The position numbers and the translations under genes are program-made. 64,000 nt of DNA, from assembly GCA_002722885.1 (NCBI GenBank), contig PBNE01000014.1, positions 187,238 to 251,237 of the forward strand, in the 5' to 3' direction. Positions within the stretch are counted from its first letter, which is position 1, and the number at the start of each line of letters is the position of its first letter. Source of the DNA: Rhodospirillaceae bacterium. GTDB taxonomy: Bacteria > Pseudomonadota > Alphaproteobacteria > SP197. Shown in pieces: positions 36,998 to 47,145 of the stretch. The notes beneath the pieces were generated by a model, which saw only the letters and a program-made list of their open reading frames with translations, did no database searches and was not told where the DNA came from.

Positions 36998-38244
36998 GTG
37001 AAGAGCGAACTGGGCGTTACTGTGGGAACCGTGAGCCGGGGCTATGCCGAAGCAACGCGGCGCGGCCTGATCACCGACGAGGTCGGGCGCGTCACGTTTG
37101 TCCAGACCGATGCGATGAATCGGCCCCGTGACACACCGATGGAATGGCCGACATCCGACCGGCTCGGTGGCAATGCGATCAACATGGCGACCAATGCCAT
37201 TCCTTTGGCCGGCCAGGAACAAGTGTTCGCCGAAGGACTCCAGGAAATCTCTGCCGATCCTCAATTCGCCAAGCACCTGATCTATCGGCCCAATCTGGGG
37301 CGAGCCGACGTGCGTGAGGCCGCTGCACGGTGGATCGGTGAGACCACAGGCCTCGACATCCCCTCTGACCAGACCTTCATCACATCAGGCACACAGAACG
37401 GGCTGGCCGTGGCCTTTCATCTGGTCGCGAAACCCGGCGACACGGTTCTAGTGGAGCGGCTGACCTATCCCGGCATCAAGGTGACGGCGCGGACCATGCA
37501 GGTCCGGTTGTCCGGGGTCGACATGGACGAGGACGGCATGATCCCCGAGAGCCTGGACGCCGCCTACCGCGCGCTGCACCCTCGCCTGATCGTCTGTGTC
37601 CCGACCATCCAGAACCCGCTGAGTTCCGTGATGCCGGACGAGCGCCGACGGGAGATCGCCGAGGTCGCCGACCGGCACGGCGTGCCGATCCTGGAAGACG
37701 GGATCTATGGCTTCCTGCACGACCACCAGCCCGCCCCCATCATGCGTTACACGCAGACCCCGGTCTACTTCGCAACCGGCTTCTCGAAGGCGGTCTCCCC
37801 TGCCCTTCGTACGGGTTTCCTGATCGCACCGTCGTCACGCAACGACGATGCAACGGGGATCATGGCTGCCATGTCGCTCCATGCGCCGCTGCTGATGACC
37901 GAACTCGCCAAACGCTGGATCAACAGCGGGATGGTGGCAACGTTTGAAAAGATCGTGCGCGACGAAGCCTGTGCCCGCCAGAAGATCGCAAAGGAGCGTC
38001 TGGCTGGGCTGGAGATTCAGTCACACCCGGCCGGGTTCCATGTCTGGGTTACGCTTCCGGAGCCGTGGCGGTCGAGCGATTTCTCGCGAGAAGCCGAAAA
38101 GCGGGGCGTGATCGTGACACCGTACCGTTCGCCGTACGTCTTTCTCTGACCGGCGCCATCAACCGCCAGGACTTGATCCTTGGACCCGATACGGTCGCCG
38201 AGTTGGCAGAGCAGCAGCCGACGGCCATGAACCTCGTGATGTAG
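36998..38244 (+). pseudogene. MocR/GntR-type aminotransferase-like regulator, truncated and frameshifted
   Basis: MocR proteins fuse a GntR winged helix to a PLP aminotransferase-like sensor. Here only the second half of the winged helix remains (ELGVTVGTVSRGYAEATRRG); about 45 N-terminal residues are missing. The PLP domain is long and well kept (TSGTQNGLAVAFHL, ILEDGIYGFL, ATGFSKAVSPALRTGF). Near 38115-38125 a one-base frameshift ends the frame at VFL; the shifted frame gives PFAVRLSLTGAINRQDLILG to a stop at 38244, the normal C-terminus. Both ends are therefore damaged. Confidence 0.8.
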
Positions 38245-38275
38245 GCGCCGTATCCGCGGCCACAAACATCATCTG

Positions 38276-38315
38276 TCATCCCGGACAAGACGCAAGGCGC
38301 GTCGATCCGGGATGA
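38276..38315. repeat. REP-like palindrome
   Basis: TCATCCCGGA (38276-38285) and TCCGGGATGA (38306-38315) are perfect 10-base arms around a 20-base centre. It lies between the dead MocR gene and glmM, and could also stop transcription from either side. Copies across the genome would confirm a REP family. Confidence 0.65.
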
Positions 38316-38336
38316 AACCCATCGACACTTGATGAG

Positions 38337-39683
38337 TCAGGCCACGGCGCGCTGAATCGTGACTTCAAGCTCGTCGACGATGCTGTTCACCAGATCCGAA
38401 TCAGCATGTTCGGCCATGATCCGGATCAGCGGCTCGGTGCCCGACTCGCGAACGACAAGCCGTCCGTCCGGGCCCAGGCGATCTTCGGCAGCCGCCAAGG
38501 CCGATTTCACGCTGTCGTCCTCGAGGGGCTGACCACCCTCGAACCGGACATTTTTCAAAAGTTGTGGCACCGTCTCGAACTGACGGCCGAGGTCACTCAT
38601 GCGCTTTTCGCTATCCTGCAGCACGGCGAGCACCTGCAAGGCCGCGATCAGGCCGTCGCCGGTAGTGGAGTGATCCGAATAGATGATGTGGCCCGACTGC
38701 TCGCCACCCATGTTGTAACCCTTCTCGCGCATCCGCTCGACGACATAGCGGTCGCCGACCTGCGTGCGTTCCAGTATCAGCCCGCGGCCTTCGAGAAAGC
38801 GCTGAAGGCCCAGATTGGACATCACCGTGCCGACGATGCCGCCACCCTGAAGCTTTTCCTTGCGCAGCATCCAGGCACCCACCAGAGCCATGATCTGGTC
38901 GCCATCAACGATCTCGCCCTTTTCATCGGCCACGATCACCCGGTCGGCATCGCCATCCAGTGCAATCCCGAGGTCGGCACCATGGGCACACACTGTCTCC
39001 TGCATCACCGAAGGCGCGGTGGAGCCGCAGTCGCGATTGATGTTGGTGCCGTTGGGGTTGACCCCGATGGGGACGACCTCGGCACCCAGTTCCCACAGGA
39101 CCTCCGGTGCGACGCGGTAGCCAGCGCCATTGGCCCCATCGATCACGATCTTGAGCCCGTCCAGGCGCAGGCGACGGGGGAAGCTGCTCTTGCAGAATTC
39201 GGAGTAACGACCGATCGCGCCCTGGAGACGGCGAACGCGTCCGAGGTCCGACGACTCCGCGCGCATGTCGCCGCCGTCGCCAGCCAGGCTGGCCTCGATG
39301 CTGGTTTCGGCATCGTCAGACAGTTTGTAACCATCGGGCCCGAAGAGTTTGATGCCGTTGTCATGGAAAGGATTGTGCGAGGCCGAGATCATGACTCCGA
39401 GATCAGCCCGCATGGAACGGACCAGCCTGGCGACCCCCGGTGTCGGGATAGGCCCCAGCAGGTGGACGTCCATCCCGACCGAAACAAAACCGGACGCGAG
39501 CGCATTTTCGATCATGTAACAGGACAGACGTGTGTCCTTACCGATCACGACGCGATGCTGGTGATCACCGTCGCGGAAGTAGGCTCCAGCCGCCATACCC
39601 ACACGCAAAGCGACATCGGCCGTCATAGGTTCGACATTGGCCTTGCCGCGAATACCGTCTGTACCAAAGAACTTCCGGCTCAT
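38337..39683 (-). CDS. glmM: phosphoglucosamine mutase
   Basis: A 448-residue enzyme converting glucosamine-6-phosphate to glucosamine-1-phosphate for UDP-GlcNAc and so peptidoglycan and [13 protein letters not shown] at the start, the phosphoserine loop [17 protein letters not shown] (about residue 102), metal loop ALDGDADRV (about 241-249), GGEQSGHII (about 325-333) and [12 protein letters not shown] (about 412-423). ATG 39683 overlaps the folP stop by four bases. Confidence 0.96.
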   Translation of the reverse strand: MSRKFFGTDGIRGKANVEPMTADVALRVGMAAGAYFRDGDHQHRVVIGKDTRLSCYMIENALASGFVSVGMDVHLLGPIPTPGVARLVRSMRADLGVMISASHNPFHDNGIKLFGPDGYKLSDDAETSIEASLAGDGGDMRAESSDLGRVRRLQGAIGRYSEFCKSSFPRRLRLDGLKIVIDGANGAGYRVAPEVLWELGAEVVPIGVNPNGTNINRDCGSTAPSVMQETVCAHGADLGIALDGDADRVIVADEKGEIVDGDQIMALVGAWMLRKEKLQGGGIVGTVMSNLGLQRFLEGRGLILERTQVGDRYVVERMREKGYNMGGEQSGHIIYSDHSTTGDGLIAALQVLAVLQDSEKRMSDLGRQFETVPQLLKNVRFEGGQPLEDDSVKSALAAAEDRLGPDGRLVVRESGTEPLIRIMAEHADSDLVNSIVDELEVTIQRAVA

Positions 39684-40777
39684 GAAACTCCGTACCCCTC
39701 GATCGCCCGCCAGACACGCAGCGCCTGGACCGTTTCCCCGACATCGTGAACACGCAACATCCATGCCCCACCGTGAATGCCAGCCAAGGCGGCGGCCAGA
39801 CTTCCCGGAACACGGCGGGTTGCCTCTGTCTCACCCGCCATACGTCCGATGAAGCTCTTGCGTGAAGCTCCCAGAAGGATGGGACAACCCAGGCTCCGGA
39901 ACAACGCCAGATCACGCATCAGAACCGAGATATGCGCATCGGTCTGACCGAAGCCGATTCCGGGATCCACAATGATGCTTTCGCGAGGGATACCTGCCGC
40001 GGCACAGGCTTCCATGCGCGCTTCGAGGTAATCGAAGATATCGAGACTCACATGATCGTAGGCTGGCGCATTCTGCATTGTCTTGGGATCAGCCAGCGCG
40101 TGCATCAGAATGACCGGCACACCCCGCTCCGCCACCAGCGTCATCGCGTCGGGGTCATGACCGAGCGCGCTGACATCGTTGACGATCGACGCTCCGGCAT
40201 CGAGTGCTGCAGCCATGACCGGTGCCTTGCGGCTGTCGATCGACAGCGGGACACCACAACCAGCCAGGGCCTCAACAACCGGAACAACACGGCAAATCTC
40301 GTCCTCGACCGCCACAGGGTCGGAACCTGGACGTGTCGACTCACCACCAATGTCCAGGATCGTTGCGCCGGCTTCGACCATGGCAAGCCCCTGCGAAAGA
40401 GCATCGTCCACGGCAAATGCCTGACCACCATCGGAAAAACTGTCGGGTGTCACGTTGATGATGCCCATGACGTGGCAATCATCCCTAGCGAGACCTGCAA
40501 CAGGACCACACCGGACTCCGGCCTGCTCAATCTGGCGGATGACACGGCCACCGATCTCATCGCTTTGTGCACGCGCCCAAGCCAACAAGGCTTCACAAGT
40601 TGTCTCCAACGTCGACACGGAGTCGGGACAACGCAGCAGCAATTCCACACGGGACTGGCTCTGCACAGCCACAGCTGACCGCCAGGGCACGGGCAAGAGC
40701 TTCGCATAGGGGACGGCACCAACTGGAAGCTTGGCAGGGACATCAGCAAGCCCGTGAACGGGCAGACGCGAGGTCAA
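39680..40777 (-). CDS. folP: dihydropteroate synthase
   Basis: A 365-residue folate enzyme, condensing p-aminobenzoate with the pterin pyrophosphate; the sulfonamide target. [15 protein letters not shown] (about 104-118), [11 protein letters not shown] (about 142-152), DPGIGFG (about 274-280) and [11 protein letters not shown] (about 298-308) are the standard motifs. An N-terminal extension of about 100 residues precedes the barrel, as is usual in alphaproteobacteria. It overlaps both ftsH and glmM by four bases, so ftsH-folP-glmM is one operon. Confidence 0.95.
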   Translation of the reverse strand: MTSRLPVHGLADVPAKLPVGAVPYAKLLPVPWRSAVAVQSQSRVELLLRCPDSVSTLETTCEALLAWARAQSDEIGGRVIRQIEQAGVRCGPVAGLARDDCHVMGIINVTPDSFSDGGQAFAVDDALSQGLAMVEAGATILDIGGESTRPGSDPVAVEDEICRVVPVVEALAGCGVPLSIDSRKAPVMAAALDAGASIVNDVSALGHDPDAMTLVAERGVPVILMHALADPKTMQNAPAYDHVSLDIFDYLEARMEACAAAGIPRESIIVDPGIGFGQTDAHISVLMRDLALFRSLGCPILLGASRKSFIGRMAGETEATRRVPGSLAAALAGIHGGAWMLRVHDVGETVQALRVWRAIEGYGVS

Positions 40778-42696
40778 CTGCCGGGCTGGGGCTCGGGCTC
40801 GGCGCCACCGGGCGCATCACCCTTGCCTTCGGTCGTCGGCACGGACGACCCCTGACGCGGCGGGGTCGGTTTTTCTGATTGGTCGCCTTCATCCCGCGAG
40901 ATCGTCTCGCCTGCGATGATGCGGCAAATCTCGTCGGCCGACAGCGTTTCGTGTTCGAGAAGCGCCTGTGCCACGAGTTCCAGTTCATCAGCCCGTTCAT
41001 CGAGAATCTCGCGGGCCTTGGCCTCGCCTTCATCGACCAGGCGACGGATTTCGGCGTCGATCACGGCAACGGTCGAACCCGCGACACGGTTCTTGCTCTG
41101 CGTGAACGAATGCCCGAGGAAGACCTCTTCCTCATTGTCGCCATAGAGAACCGGCCCGAGCTTGTCGGAAAATCCGAACTGCGTGACCATGCGACGCGCA
41201 AGATCGGTGGCGACTTTGATGTCGTTGCTGGCGCCAGTGGTGACGTTCTCCTTACCGAAAATCATCTCTTCGGCGACGCGGCCGCCGAACAGGCTGGCGA
41301 TCTTTGCCTTGAGCTCCCGCTCCGAAATCGAAAGCTTGTCACGTTCGGGTAAGTACATCGTCACGCCCAAGGCGCGGCCACGCGGAATGATCGTCACCTT
41401 ATGCAGAGGCTCGTGGCCCGGCATGTAGAGCATCACCAGGGCATGACCGCCTTCATGATAGGCCGTGAGCTTCTTTTCGTCCTCGGTCATGACCATGGAG
41501 CGGCGCTCCGCACCCATCATCACCTTGTCTTTGGCGTCCTCAAGTTCCTTCATGGTGACGACACGTTTGCCGCGCCTTGCGGCCAGCAGAGCCGCTTCGT
41601 TCACGAGATTGGCAAGATCGGCGCCGGAGAACCCGGGCGTGCCGCGCGCGATGGTCTTGAGCACCACATCGGCACCGATCGGCACCTTGCGGGTGTGGAC
41701 CTTCAGGATCTTCTCGCGACCCAGAATGTCTGGATTCGGGACCACGACCTGGCGGTCAAAGCGGCCGGGGCGCAGGAGCGCGGGATCAAGCACATCGGGA
41801 CGGTTCGTCGCGGCGATCAGAATGATGCCTTCGTTGGTCTCGAAACCATCCATCTCGACCAAGAGCTGGTTGAGGGTCTGCTCGCGCTCATCGTTGCCGC
41901 CACCCAGACCGGCGCCACGATGACGGCCCATCGCATCGATCTCGTCCATGAAGATGATGCACGGCGCGTTTTTCTTGCCCTGTTCAAACATGTCACGGAC
42001 TCGGCTGGCACCGACACCGACAAACATCTCGACAAAGTCCGAACCTGAGATGGTGTAGAACGGGACGTTGGCCTCGCCGGCGATGGCGCGTGCGAGAAGC
42101 GTCTTGCCTGTGCCCGGAGGGCCAACGAGCAGCACACCCTTGGGAATCTTGCCGCCCAGACGCTGGAACTTCTGGGGATTTTTGAGGAACTCGACGATCT
42201 CTTCGAGCTCATCCTTGGCTTCGTCGATTCCGGCGACATCCTCAAAGGTGACGCGGCCCTGCTTTTCCGTCAGCAGCTTGGCCTTCGAGCGGCCGAAGCC
42301 CATAGCCTTGCCGCTGCCGCCCTGCATCTGACGCATGAAGAAAATCCAGACGCCGATAAGCAGAAGCATCGGGAACCAGGACAGCAGAATGCTGAGCAGC
42401 GGCATGCCTTCGTCGACGGGCGCCGCGGTGATCTTGACGCTGTTGGCCTCCAGAAGAGGAACGAGATTGGGGTCTCCGGGCGCGTAGGTCGTGAACTCGG
42501 TTCCGCTGCGTTCATGACCGGTGATGGCCTCGCCCTGAATGGTTACATCGGAGACCTGTCCGGTCGCAACCTTGTCGAGGAAGTCCGAATAGGCTATCTC
42601 GTTGGACTGTGGTTGTGGCTGGAACAGATTGAAAAGGGCGATCACCAGCAGGCCGATGATGAGCCACAGCGCCAGATTACGTCCGAAGTTGTTCAA
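40774..42696 (-). CDS. ftsH: ATP-dependent zinc metalloprotease FtsH
   Basis: A 640-residue membrane AAA+ protease. Two membrane helices ([19 protein letters not shown] near the start and [15 protein letters not shown], about 100-115) flank a periplasmic domain. Walker A GPPGTGKT, Walker [10 protein letters not shown] and the zinc site HEGGH (in [11 protein letters not shown]) follow. The start is probably TTG at 42696: [11 protein letters not shown] matches family N-termini, GAGG lies eight bases upstream, and the tilS stop at 42725 makes an earlier start unlikely. FtsH degrades regulators such as RpoH and misassembled membrane proteins. Confidence 0.96.
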   Translation of the reverse strand: MNNFGRNLALWLIIGLLVIALFNLFQPQPQSNEIAYSDFLDKVATGQVSDVTIQGEAITGHERSGTEFTTYAPGDPNLVPLLEANSVKITAAPVDEGMPLLSILLSWFPMLLLIGVWIFFMRQMQGGSGKAMGFGRSKAKLLTEKQGRVTFEDVAGIDEAKDELEEIVEFLKNPQKFQRLGGKIPKGVLLVGPPGTGKTLLARAIAGEANVPFYTISGSDFVEMFVGVGASRVRDMFEQGKKNAPCIIFMDEIDAMGRHRGAGLGGGNDEREQTLNQLLVEMDGFETNEGIILIAATNRPDVLDPALLRPGRFDRQVVVPNPDILGREKILKVHTRKVPIGADVVLKTIARGTPGFSGADLANLVNEAALLAARRGKRVVTMKELEDAKDKVMMGAERRSMVMTEDEKKLTAYHEGGHALVMLYMPGHEPLHKVTIIPRGRALGVTMYLPERDKLSISERELKAKIASLFGGRVAEEMIFGKENVTTGASNDIKVATDLARRMVTQFGFSDKLGPVLYGDNEEEVFLGHSFTQSKNRVAGSTVAVIDAEIRRLVDEGEAKAREILDERADELELVAQALLEHETLSADEICRIIAGETISRDEGDQSEKPTPPRQGSSVPTTEGKGDAPGGAEPEPQPGS

Positions 42697-42724
42697 AGCG
42701 GCCTCATTTCCTTGATCACAGCCA

Positions 42725-44077
42725 TTATCGCTTCCATTCGCACGACATACCAGACTCACCGGCGGAAACGAAGCGCGGCGGAGTCAGAGGTTGGCGCGGC
42801 GCAAAGACGGCACGGACACCCGCTAGGCCGCCATCTCCCACCTCCTCAAGGTGGGGAACCATGACACGGCCTTCAAGGTTCCCGATCACCGGCAGTGTTT
42901 GCAGTGCCGACGGCGAGAGACCCGGGGCACAAGCAGCACTCAACTCCTCGTGATCCGTGAGAGCACTCCACGCTTTGACGATCCAGACGCCGTCGGGAAC
43001 AGCAATCTCAAACCGGCCATCCCAGAGGGCGCGTGTCTCGGGCCCATCCAGCGCAAGAACGGGCAGGTCACGCATCTCGCGGGACACACAAATCGTATCC
43101 CTTCCGCGCCAAAGGCAACGGCCGAGGGTTCCCTTCACGGGATTGTCGCCACGCAAACAACCGGCCATGGCCTCAACGCGGCGGGAAGCCGGTGCATGAT
43201 CGAGCCCGCCCATGGTCCGTGCGAGCCTGGCGACGACCAGGTCGGCCAGTTTCCTGGGCAACGCGCGCCACCCGGAGCGATCAAGACAAGCCTCTCCAAA
43301 ACGGTCGAGCCTCACCACAGATGGCAGACAGGCCTCCAGCTCCCGTTCCAGGGCAATGCGTTCAAACGTCGCCGCGGGCGATCCTGCCGTGATGCCATCC
43401 CGCCGCATGCGGGCCCGGGCGAACCGTTCATCCCGGTTCATCGGGTCTTCGAACCAGGTGTGGCCGTCTTCTTGAAGTGTTGCGAGAAGCCGTGCCTTCG
43501 GTACCGACAGAAGCGGCCGCAGCAAGCGATAGCCCCGGCGCTCGACACAGGCCGACATGCCTGCAAGCCCCTGAAAACCGCTAGATCGCTCCTGCCGCAT
43601 GGCAATCGTCTCAATCTGATCATCGCGATGGTGGCCGACTAGCAGGTGGAGCAAGCGATGAGCCTCGCAGGCGCGAGAGAGTAGCGCATAGCGAGCCGTG
43701 CGCGCCGCCGCCTCGACTCCCGTGCCCGGTGGATCATCCTTCCATTTGAGGACCACTGGATCGAGGCCCAGAGCTCGAGACTTGTCGGCCACCGCACAGG
43801 CCTCCAGTGTCGATTCCGACCGAAGTCCATGATCGATAATCAGGGGGACAACCGTCCCGCCGCGGCGCCTCGCCCAATCCAAGGCAAGATGAAGCAGGGC
43901 CGTGCTGTCGGCTCCACCGGACAGACCGAGCCCAAGGCGGGGAGCCTGTTCGAAGGGTTCGAAGGGCGCCATGAGAGCCTCGAACTCGTCGTCAGACAGG
44001 CCCACATCACTGCCGATGTCTGATACCAGTTCGTCAGACACGAACCGGTGAAACTGTGCTTGCGGGTCCAGAGGGGT
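42725..44077 (-). CDS. tilS: tRNA(Ile)-lysidine synthase
   Basis: A 450-residue enzyme that converts C34 of the tRNA-Ile with anticodon CAU to lysidine, so it reads AUA. The PP-loop [19 protein letters not shown] (about 46-64) is diagnostic and HHRDDQIET (about 148-156) also conserved. Extra C-terminal TilS domain is present. ATG 44077 (MTPLDPQAQ) is preferred; 44107 is the upstream alternative. It is followed by ftsH, a common arrangement. Confidence 0.92.
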   Translation of the reverse strand, partial: TPLDPQAQFHRFVSDELVSDIGSDVGLSDDEFEALMAPFEPFEQAPRLGLGLSGGADSTALLHLALDWARRRGGTVVPLIIDHGLRSESTLEACAVADKSRALGLDPVVLKWKDDPPGTGVEAAARTARYALLSRACEAHRLLHLLVGHHRDDQIETIAMRQERSSGFQGLAGMSACVERRGYRLLRPLLSVPKARLLATLQEDGHTWFEDPMNRDERFARARMRRDGITAGSPAATFERIALERELEACLPSVVRLDRFGEACLDRSGWRALPRKLADLVVARLARTMGGLDHAPASRRVEAMAGCLRGDNPVKGTLGRCLWRGRDTICVSREMRDLPVLALDGPETRALWDGRFEIAVPDGVWIVKAWSALTDHEELSAACAPGLSPSALQTLPVIGNLEGRVMVPHLEEVGDGGLAGVRAVFAPRQPLTPPRFVSAGESGMSCEWKR

Positions 44078-44117
44078 CATGCACGCACGATGAGCCAGCT
44101 CGACCACCCTGTCACCT

Positions 44118-44642
44118 TCAGATCAGTGTGAGAACACCGCGACGGTTCTCACTCCAAGATTCAGCGGTGTGGCCGGCGACCACGGGGCGTTCCTTGCCGT
44201 AGCTCACAACGGCGATCCGGTGGGGCGCCACTCCCAATGCGATCAGGAGATTCCGCACCGCCGTGGCACGCTTTTCACCTAATGCGAGATTGTATTCTCG
44301 GGTGCCACGTTCGTCACAATGGCCTTCGATACGGACCACAATATCGGGGAACATCTTCATCCAGTCCGCCCAGCCGCGAACGATCTCCTGGCCCTCGGTC
44401 GTGAGGCCAGCGCTGTCGGAGTCGAAGAGGACCCTGTCGCCGTAGGCGTAGCTGACCCATTCCAGGGTGGGGACCGGTCTGTCGAGCGCCAGTCCATCAA
44501 TGTCACCTGTGGACAAGGCACCCGTGATGAGCTCGGAATCGGCATCTCCCAGTCCACTGACGTCATCATTTTGCGACGGCGTGGTTTGACAAGCGGATAA
44601 GACAAAGGCGGCCGTAGTCAGGCCGAACAATACTCGAGTCAT
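44118..44642 (-). CDS. Pal-like OmpA-family lipoprotein (third copy)
   Basis: A 174-residue lipoprotein with lipobox VLSAC (cysteine about residue 18). An OmpA-like peptidoglycan-binding domain holds the VLFDSDSAGLTTEGQ, IEGHCDERGTREYNLALGEK and VSYGKERPV motifs. The IEGHCDERG block contains the diaminopimelate-contacting residues of Pal. It is one of three Pal-type genes between 44118 and 46989, separated from the main tolB-pal unit by cpoB. A specialised or redundant copy is likely. Confidence 0.87.
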   Translation of the reverse strand: MTRVLFGLTTAAFVLSACQTTPSQNDDVSGLGDADSELITGALSTGDIDGLALDRPVPTLEWVSYAYGDRVLFDSDSAGLTTEGQEIVRGWADWMKMFPDIVVRIEGHCDERGTREYNLALGEKRATAVRNLLIALGVAPHRIAVVSYGKERPVVAGHTAESWSENRRGVLTLI

Positions 44643-44771
44643 GATGTTCCCCGGATATGGACGTTGATGAACGCCGGCCCCGTATACTCTCCCGTCGAAG
44701 GGTAGGCGCAGGTACCGTGGCTTCATCACAAGACCAAAGGGCGGCCAAATCCGGGCAGAATTGTGAACCTT

Positions 44772-44792
44772 GCCGGACCATTCGTGTCCGGC
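44772..44792 (-). terminator. hairpin after the second pal-like gene
   Basis: GCCGGAC and GTCCGGC form a perfect 7-base stem with a 7-base loop, 23 bases past the stop at 44815. No T-run follows on the minus strand. Confidence 0.45.
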
Positions 44793-44814
44793 CAACCCTT
44801 TGACCGCGGGCCGA

Positions 44815-45312
44815 TCAGTTGGCGAGGACGATTACACCACGACGGTTGAGCGCCCAGGCCTCGGGGTCGTGTCTGGAAACGGCTGGGCGTTCCTTGCCGA
44901 AGCTGATCGTGGCAATCCGGTCGCCATCGACCTCGCTGGCGATCAACAGATCGCGAATGGCCGAAGCGCGTCGTTCACCCAGAGCGAGGTTGTACTCACG
45001 ACTTCCCCGCTCATCGCAGTGGCCTTCGATGACAACGTCGAAATCCGCATGAGTTGTGAGAGCATCAGCCCACAAGGCAATCTCCGACTGCGCATCGGCT
45101 GTAATAGTCGCACTGTTGAAGGCGAAGTAGACAACCGTGTCTCCGCCCAGGATTTCGTCAAAAAAAATGACCGCCCGTTTGACCTCAACCTGGACTGGGT
45201 CCACAGCTTCAGCGGTGCTGTACACAATCACGAGATTGTCGTTGACCGATGGCACCTTTACGCATGCCGTGAGCACGATCAGGCCCATCAGGATCAACAG
45301 CTTCTTAACCAT
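44815..45312 (-). CDS. Pal-like OmpA-family lipoprotein (second copy)
   Basis: A 165-residue lipoprotein with lipobox VLTAC (cysteine about residue 17). The mature protein has an unusual linker (VYSTAEAVDPVQVEVKRAV) where the main Pal is acidic. The OmpA domain is well kept: VYFAFNSATITADAQSEIAL, IEGHCDERGSREYNLALGER, ISFGKERPA. ATG 45312 follows AAGGGGCTGGT. It is the most divergent of the three Pal paralogues. Confidence 0.87.
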   Translation of the reverse strand: MVKKLLILMGLIVLTACVKVPSVNDNLVIVYSTAEAVDPVQVEVKRAVIFFDEILGGDTVVYFAFNSATITADAQSEIALWADALTTHADFDVVIEGHCDERGSREYNLALGERRASAIRDLLIASEVDGDRIATISFGKERPAVSRHDPEAWALNRRGVIVLAN

Positions 45313-45401
45313 ACCAGCCCCTTAACCACGCTCCTGCACCTGTCGCACCTCCTGGCATCAGGCGATCGGTCTCTCAGGCCGCAGTCTAATCGCAAGCGGG
45401 G

Positions 45402-46265
45402 TTAGCTGCACCCCGCCGCAGCGGATTCGTCGGACGCTTCATCAAGAAGGGTCAGGGCCGCTTCCGGGAACTTGTTCTCAAGTTCTGTGAAGGTAGCGCA
45501 GGCCTCGTCGAACTTCTCGAGCCGGGACAGGGTCACGCCGAGCTTGAGAAGATTGTCAGCGGCCTTCGGCCCGGTCGGGCCCTGCTGGTAGCCCTTCAGA
45601 AACGCCACAGCCGCGTCACGGAACTGATCCCGGACGAAGTGGGTCGAACCCAGCCAGTAGTAGGCATTGCCGGTGAGCTCACTTTCGGGATGGAGGGTGA
45701 TGAATTCGTTGAAGGCCATCTCGGCCCCCCCGTAGTCGGCCTTGCGAAGAAGCGAGAAGGCGAAATTGTACTGATCCATCTCCGGGCCGGGGGGCAGGAT
45801 CGCGCCGCTGGCAAGTTCGGTCGACGTGCCTGAGTCAGGCACGATCTCCACCGCACCATCATCGGCTGCCATCGTCTCGTCGAGCAGAAAGATATCGGAA
45901 TCCGTGCCTGCGCCCATGACCATCGCTCCACTGGCGATTTGTGCTTCGATTGAGTCAAGGCGCGCGTTCATCTGACGCTGCTGATGCTGCAGCTCCTCGA
46001 TCTGGCCGGTCAACAGCCTGACACGCTCCTCGAGATGTTGCAGGCCCAACTGAAACTGTGCGGCGTCTTCGCCAACACCAGTCGACGGGGTGATCGTCAG
46101 CACCTCACCCTCACCGGCATAGATAAATCGCTGCAGATCAACGAGATCGTTGCGTAACCGATCGAGTTCTCGGGACAGGTCCTGAACATCACCGCTTTGA
46201 GCCTGCGCCGGCACGGCGAGCACGACCAGGACAGTGGCAATTGCGATGGCACTGAGCTTCTTCAT
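45402..46265 (-). CDS. cpoB: CpoB/YbgF, Tol-Pal associated periplasmic protein
   Basis: A 287-residue periplasmic protein. Signal peptide (MKKLSAIAIATVLVVLAVPA ending AQA), coiled coil (about 25-105: DLSRELDRLRNDLVDLQRF, LEERVRLLTGQIEELQHQQ), a linker, then C-terminal TPRs (YNFAFSLLRKADYGGAEMAF, YYWLGSTHFVRDQFRDAAVA). CpoB links Tol-Pal to septal peptidoglycan synthesis. It lies downstream of pal, separated by a strong terminator, so it needs its own promoter. ATG 46265 starts a canonical signal peptide. Confidence 0.92.
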   Translation of the reverse strand: MKKLSAIAIATVLVVLAVPAQAQSGDVQDLSRELDRLRNDLVDLQRFIYAGEGEVLTITPSTGVGEDAAQFQLGLQHLEERVRLLTGQIEELQHQQRQMNARLDSIEAQIASGAMVMGAGTDSDIFLLDETMAADDGAVEIVPDSGTSTELASGAILPPGPEMDQYNFAFSLLRKADYGGAEMAFNEFITLHPESELTGNAYYWLGSTHFVRDQFRDAAVAFLKGYQQGPTGPKAADNLLKLGVTLSRLEKFDEACATFTELENKFPEAALTLLDEASDESAAAGCS

Positions 46266-46405
46266 CACTTCGTTTCCCATGACTTCAAGACGCGACGCAC
46301 CCGGCACGGACCGACTCTTCTTCTACGCCGTTCGTCGCCAAATCATACGGTCGGCGCAAAGCTAAACGCCAACAAAGGCTAAATTCGGGCGTTGTCACAC
46401 GGTGG

Positions 46406-46461
46406 ACAAAAACATCGGGCCGCCCCGCAGATCCGGTTAACACCGGGAGCGGGACGGCCCG
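46406..46461 (-). terminator. intrinsic terminator of pal
   Basis: A long hairpin: outer arms CGGGCCGCCCCGC (46416-46428) and GCGGGACGGCCCG (46449-46461), one mismatch, with an inner CCGGT/ACCGG stem. On the minus strand it is followed by GATGTTTTTG, a five-T run. The best Rho-independent terminator in the window. Confidence 0.85.
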
Positions 46462-46488
46462 AGAACCTTACAAGCTCTCGCTTGCGTG

Positions 46489-46989
46489 TCAGCCCATCAC
46501 GAGAACGACACGGCGATTCTGCGCCCAGGCGGCTTCGGTGTGACCCTCAACGGCGGGCCGCTCCTTACCGAAGCTGATGGTTCCGATACGCACGGGATCG
46601 ACACCCAGCGCGACCAGGTAGTTCTTCACGGCATTGGCACGGCGCTCGCCCAGGGCAAGGTTGTACTCACGGGTGCCGCGTTCGTCGCAGTGGCCCTCAA
46701 CAACGACAAAGATGTCGGTGTAGGCGTTCATCCATTCGGCCCAACGCTTGATCGTGCCCTGCGCCTGCGCATTAATCACGGAGCTGTTGAAGTCAAAGTA
46801 GACGCGGTCACCAAGGACTTCGGTGATGTATTCCGGCGAACGCGGATTGATTTCTTCGACTTCGACGATGATCTCTTCGACGATCATGACATCGCCGTCA
46901 CCGGCGCTGTCGTCGGCCGAATCGGAGGTGGATTCGCACGCGGCAACCAGAAGGCTGGCGGCGAAGATGCTGAGCAGTTTGAGGCGCAT
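46489..46989 (-). CDS. pal: peptidoglycan-associated lipoprotein Pal
   Basis: A 166-residue outer-membrane lipoprotein and the main Pal by its place directly after tolB. Lipobox LVAAC (cysteine about residue 18), an acidic linker (DGDVMIVEEIIVEVEEINP), then the OmpA domain with VYFDFNSSVINAQAQ, VEGHCDERGTREYNLALGER and ISFGKERPA. Pal binds diaminopimelate in peptidoglycan and TolB, pulling the outer membrane in at division. ATG 46989 fits the signal peptide. It has its own promoter and terminator. Confidence 0.95.
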   Translation of the reverse strand: MRLKLLSIFAASLLVAACESTSDSADDSAGDGDVMIVEEIIVEVEEINPRSPEYITEVLGDRVYFDFNSSVINAQAQGTIKRWAEWMNAYTDIFVVVEGHCDERGTREYNLALGERRANAVKNYLVALGVDPVRIGTISFGKERPAVEGHTEAAWAQNRRVVLVMG

Positions 46990-47116
46990 AGGAAAAGTTC
47001 CCCTTTGGACGTTGAGAAAAGTCGACTTGCCTTGGAACAACGCCCCAAAACCAGGGATTTCCATGGGCCAACCGTGACGACACCGCGCCGTTGTCGGCGG
47101 TGCAAGATCAGCGCTA

Positions 47117-47145
47117 ATTATACGGATTCACTCTTACGGAATCAA
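47117..47145 (-). promoter_or_regulatory. promoter of pal
   Basis: On the minus strand TTGATT (47145-47140), 17 bases, TATAAT (47122-47117). The -35 overlaps the end of tolB. This lets pal be expressed apart from tolQRAB. Confidence 0.75.
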
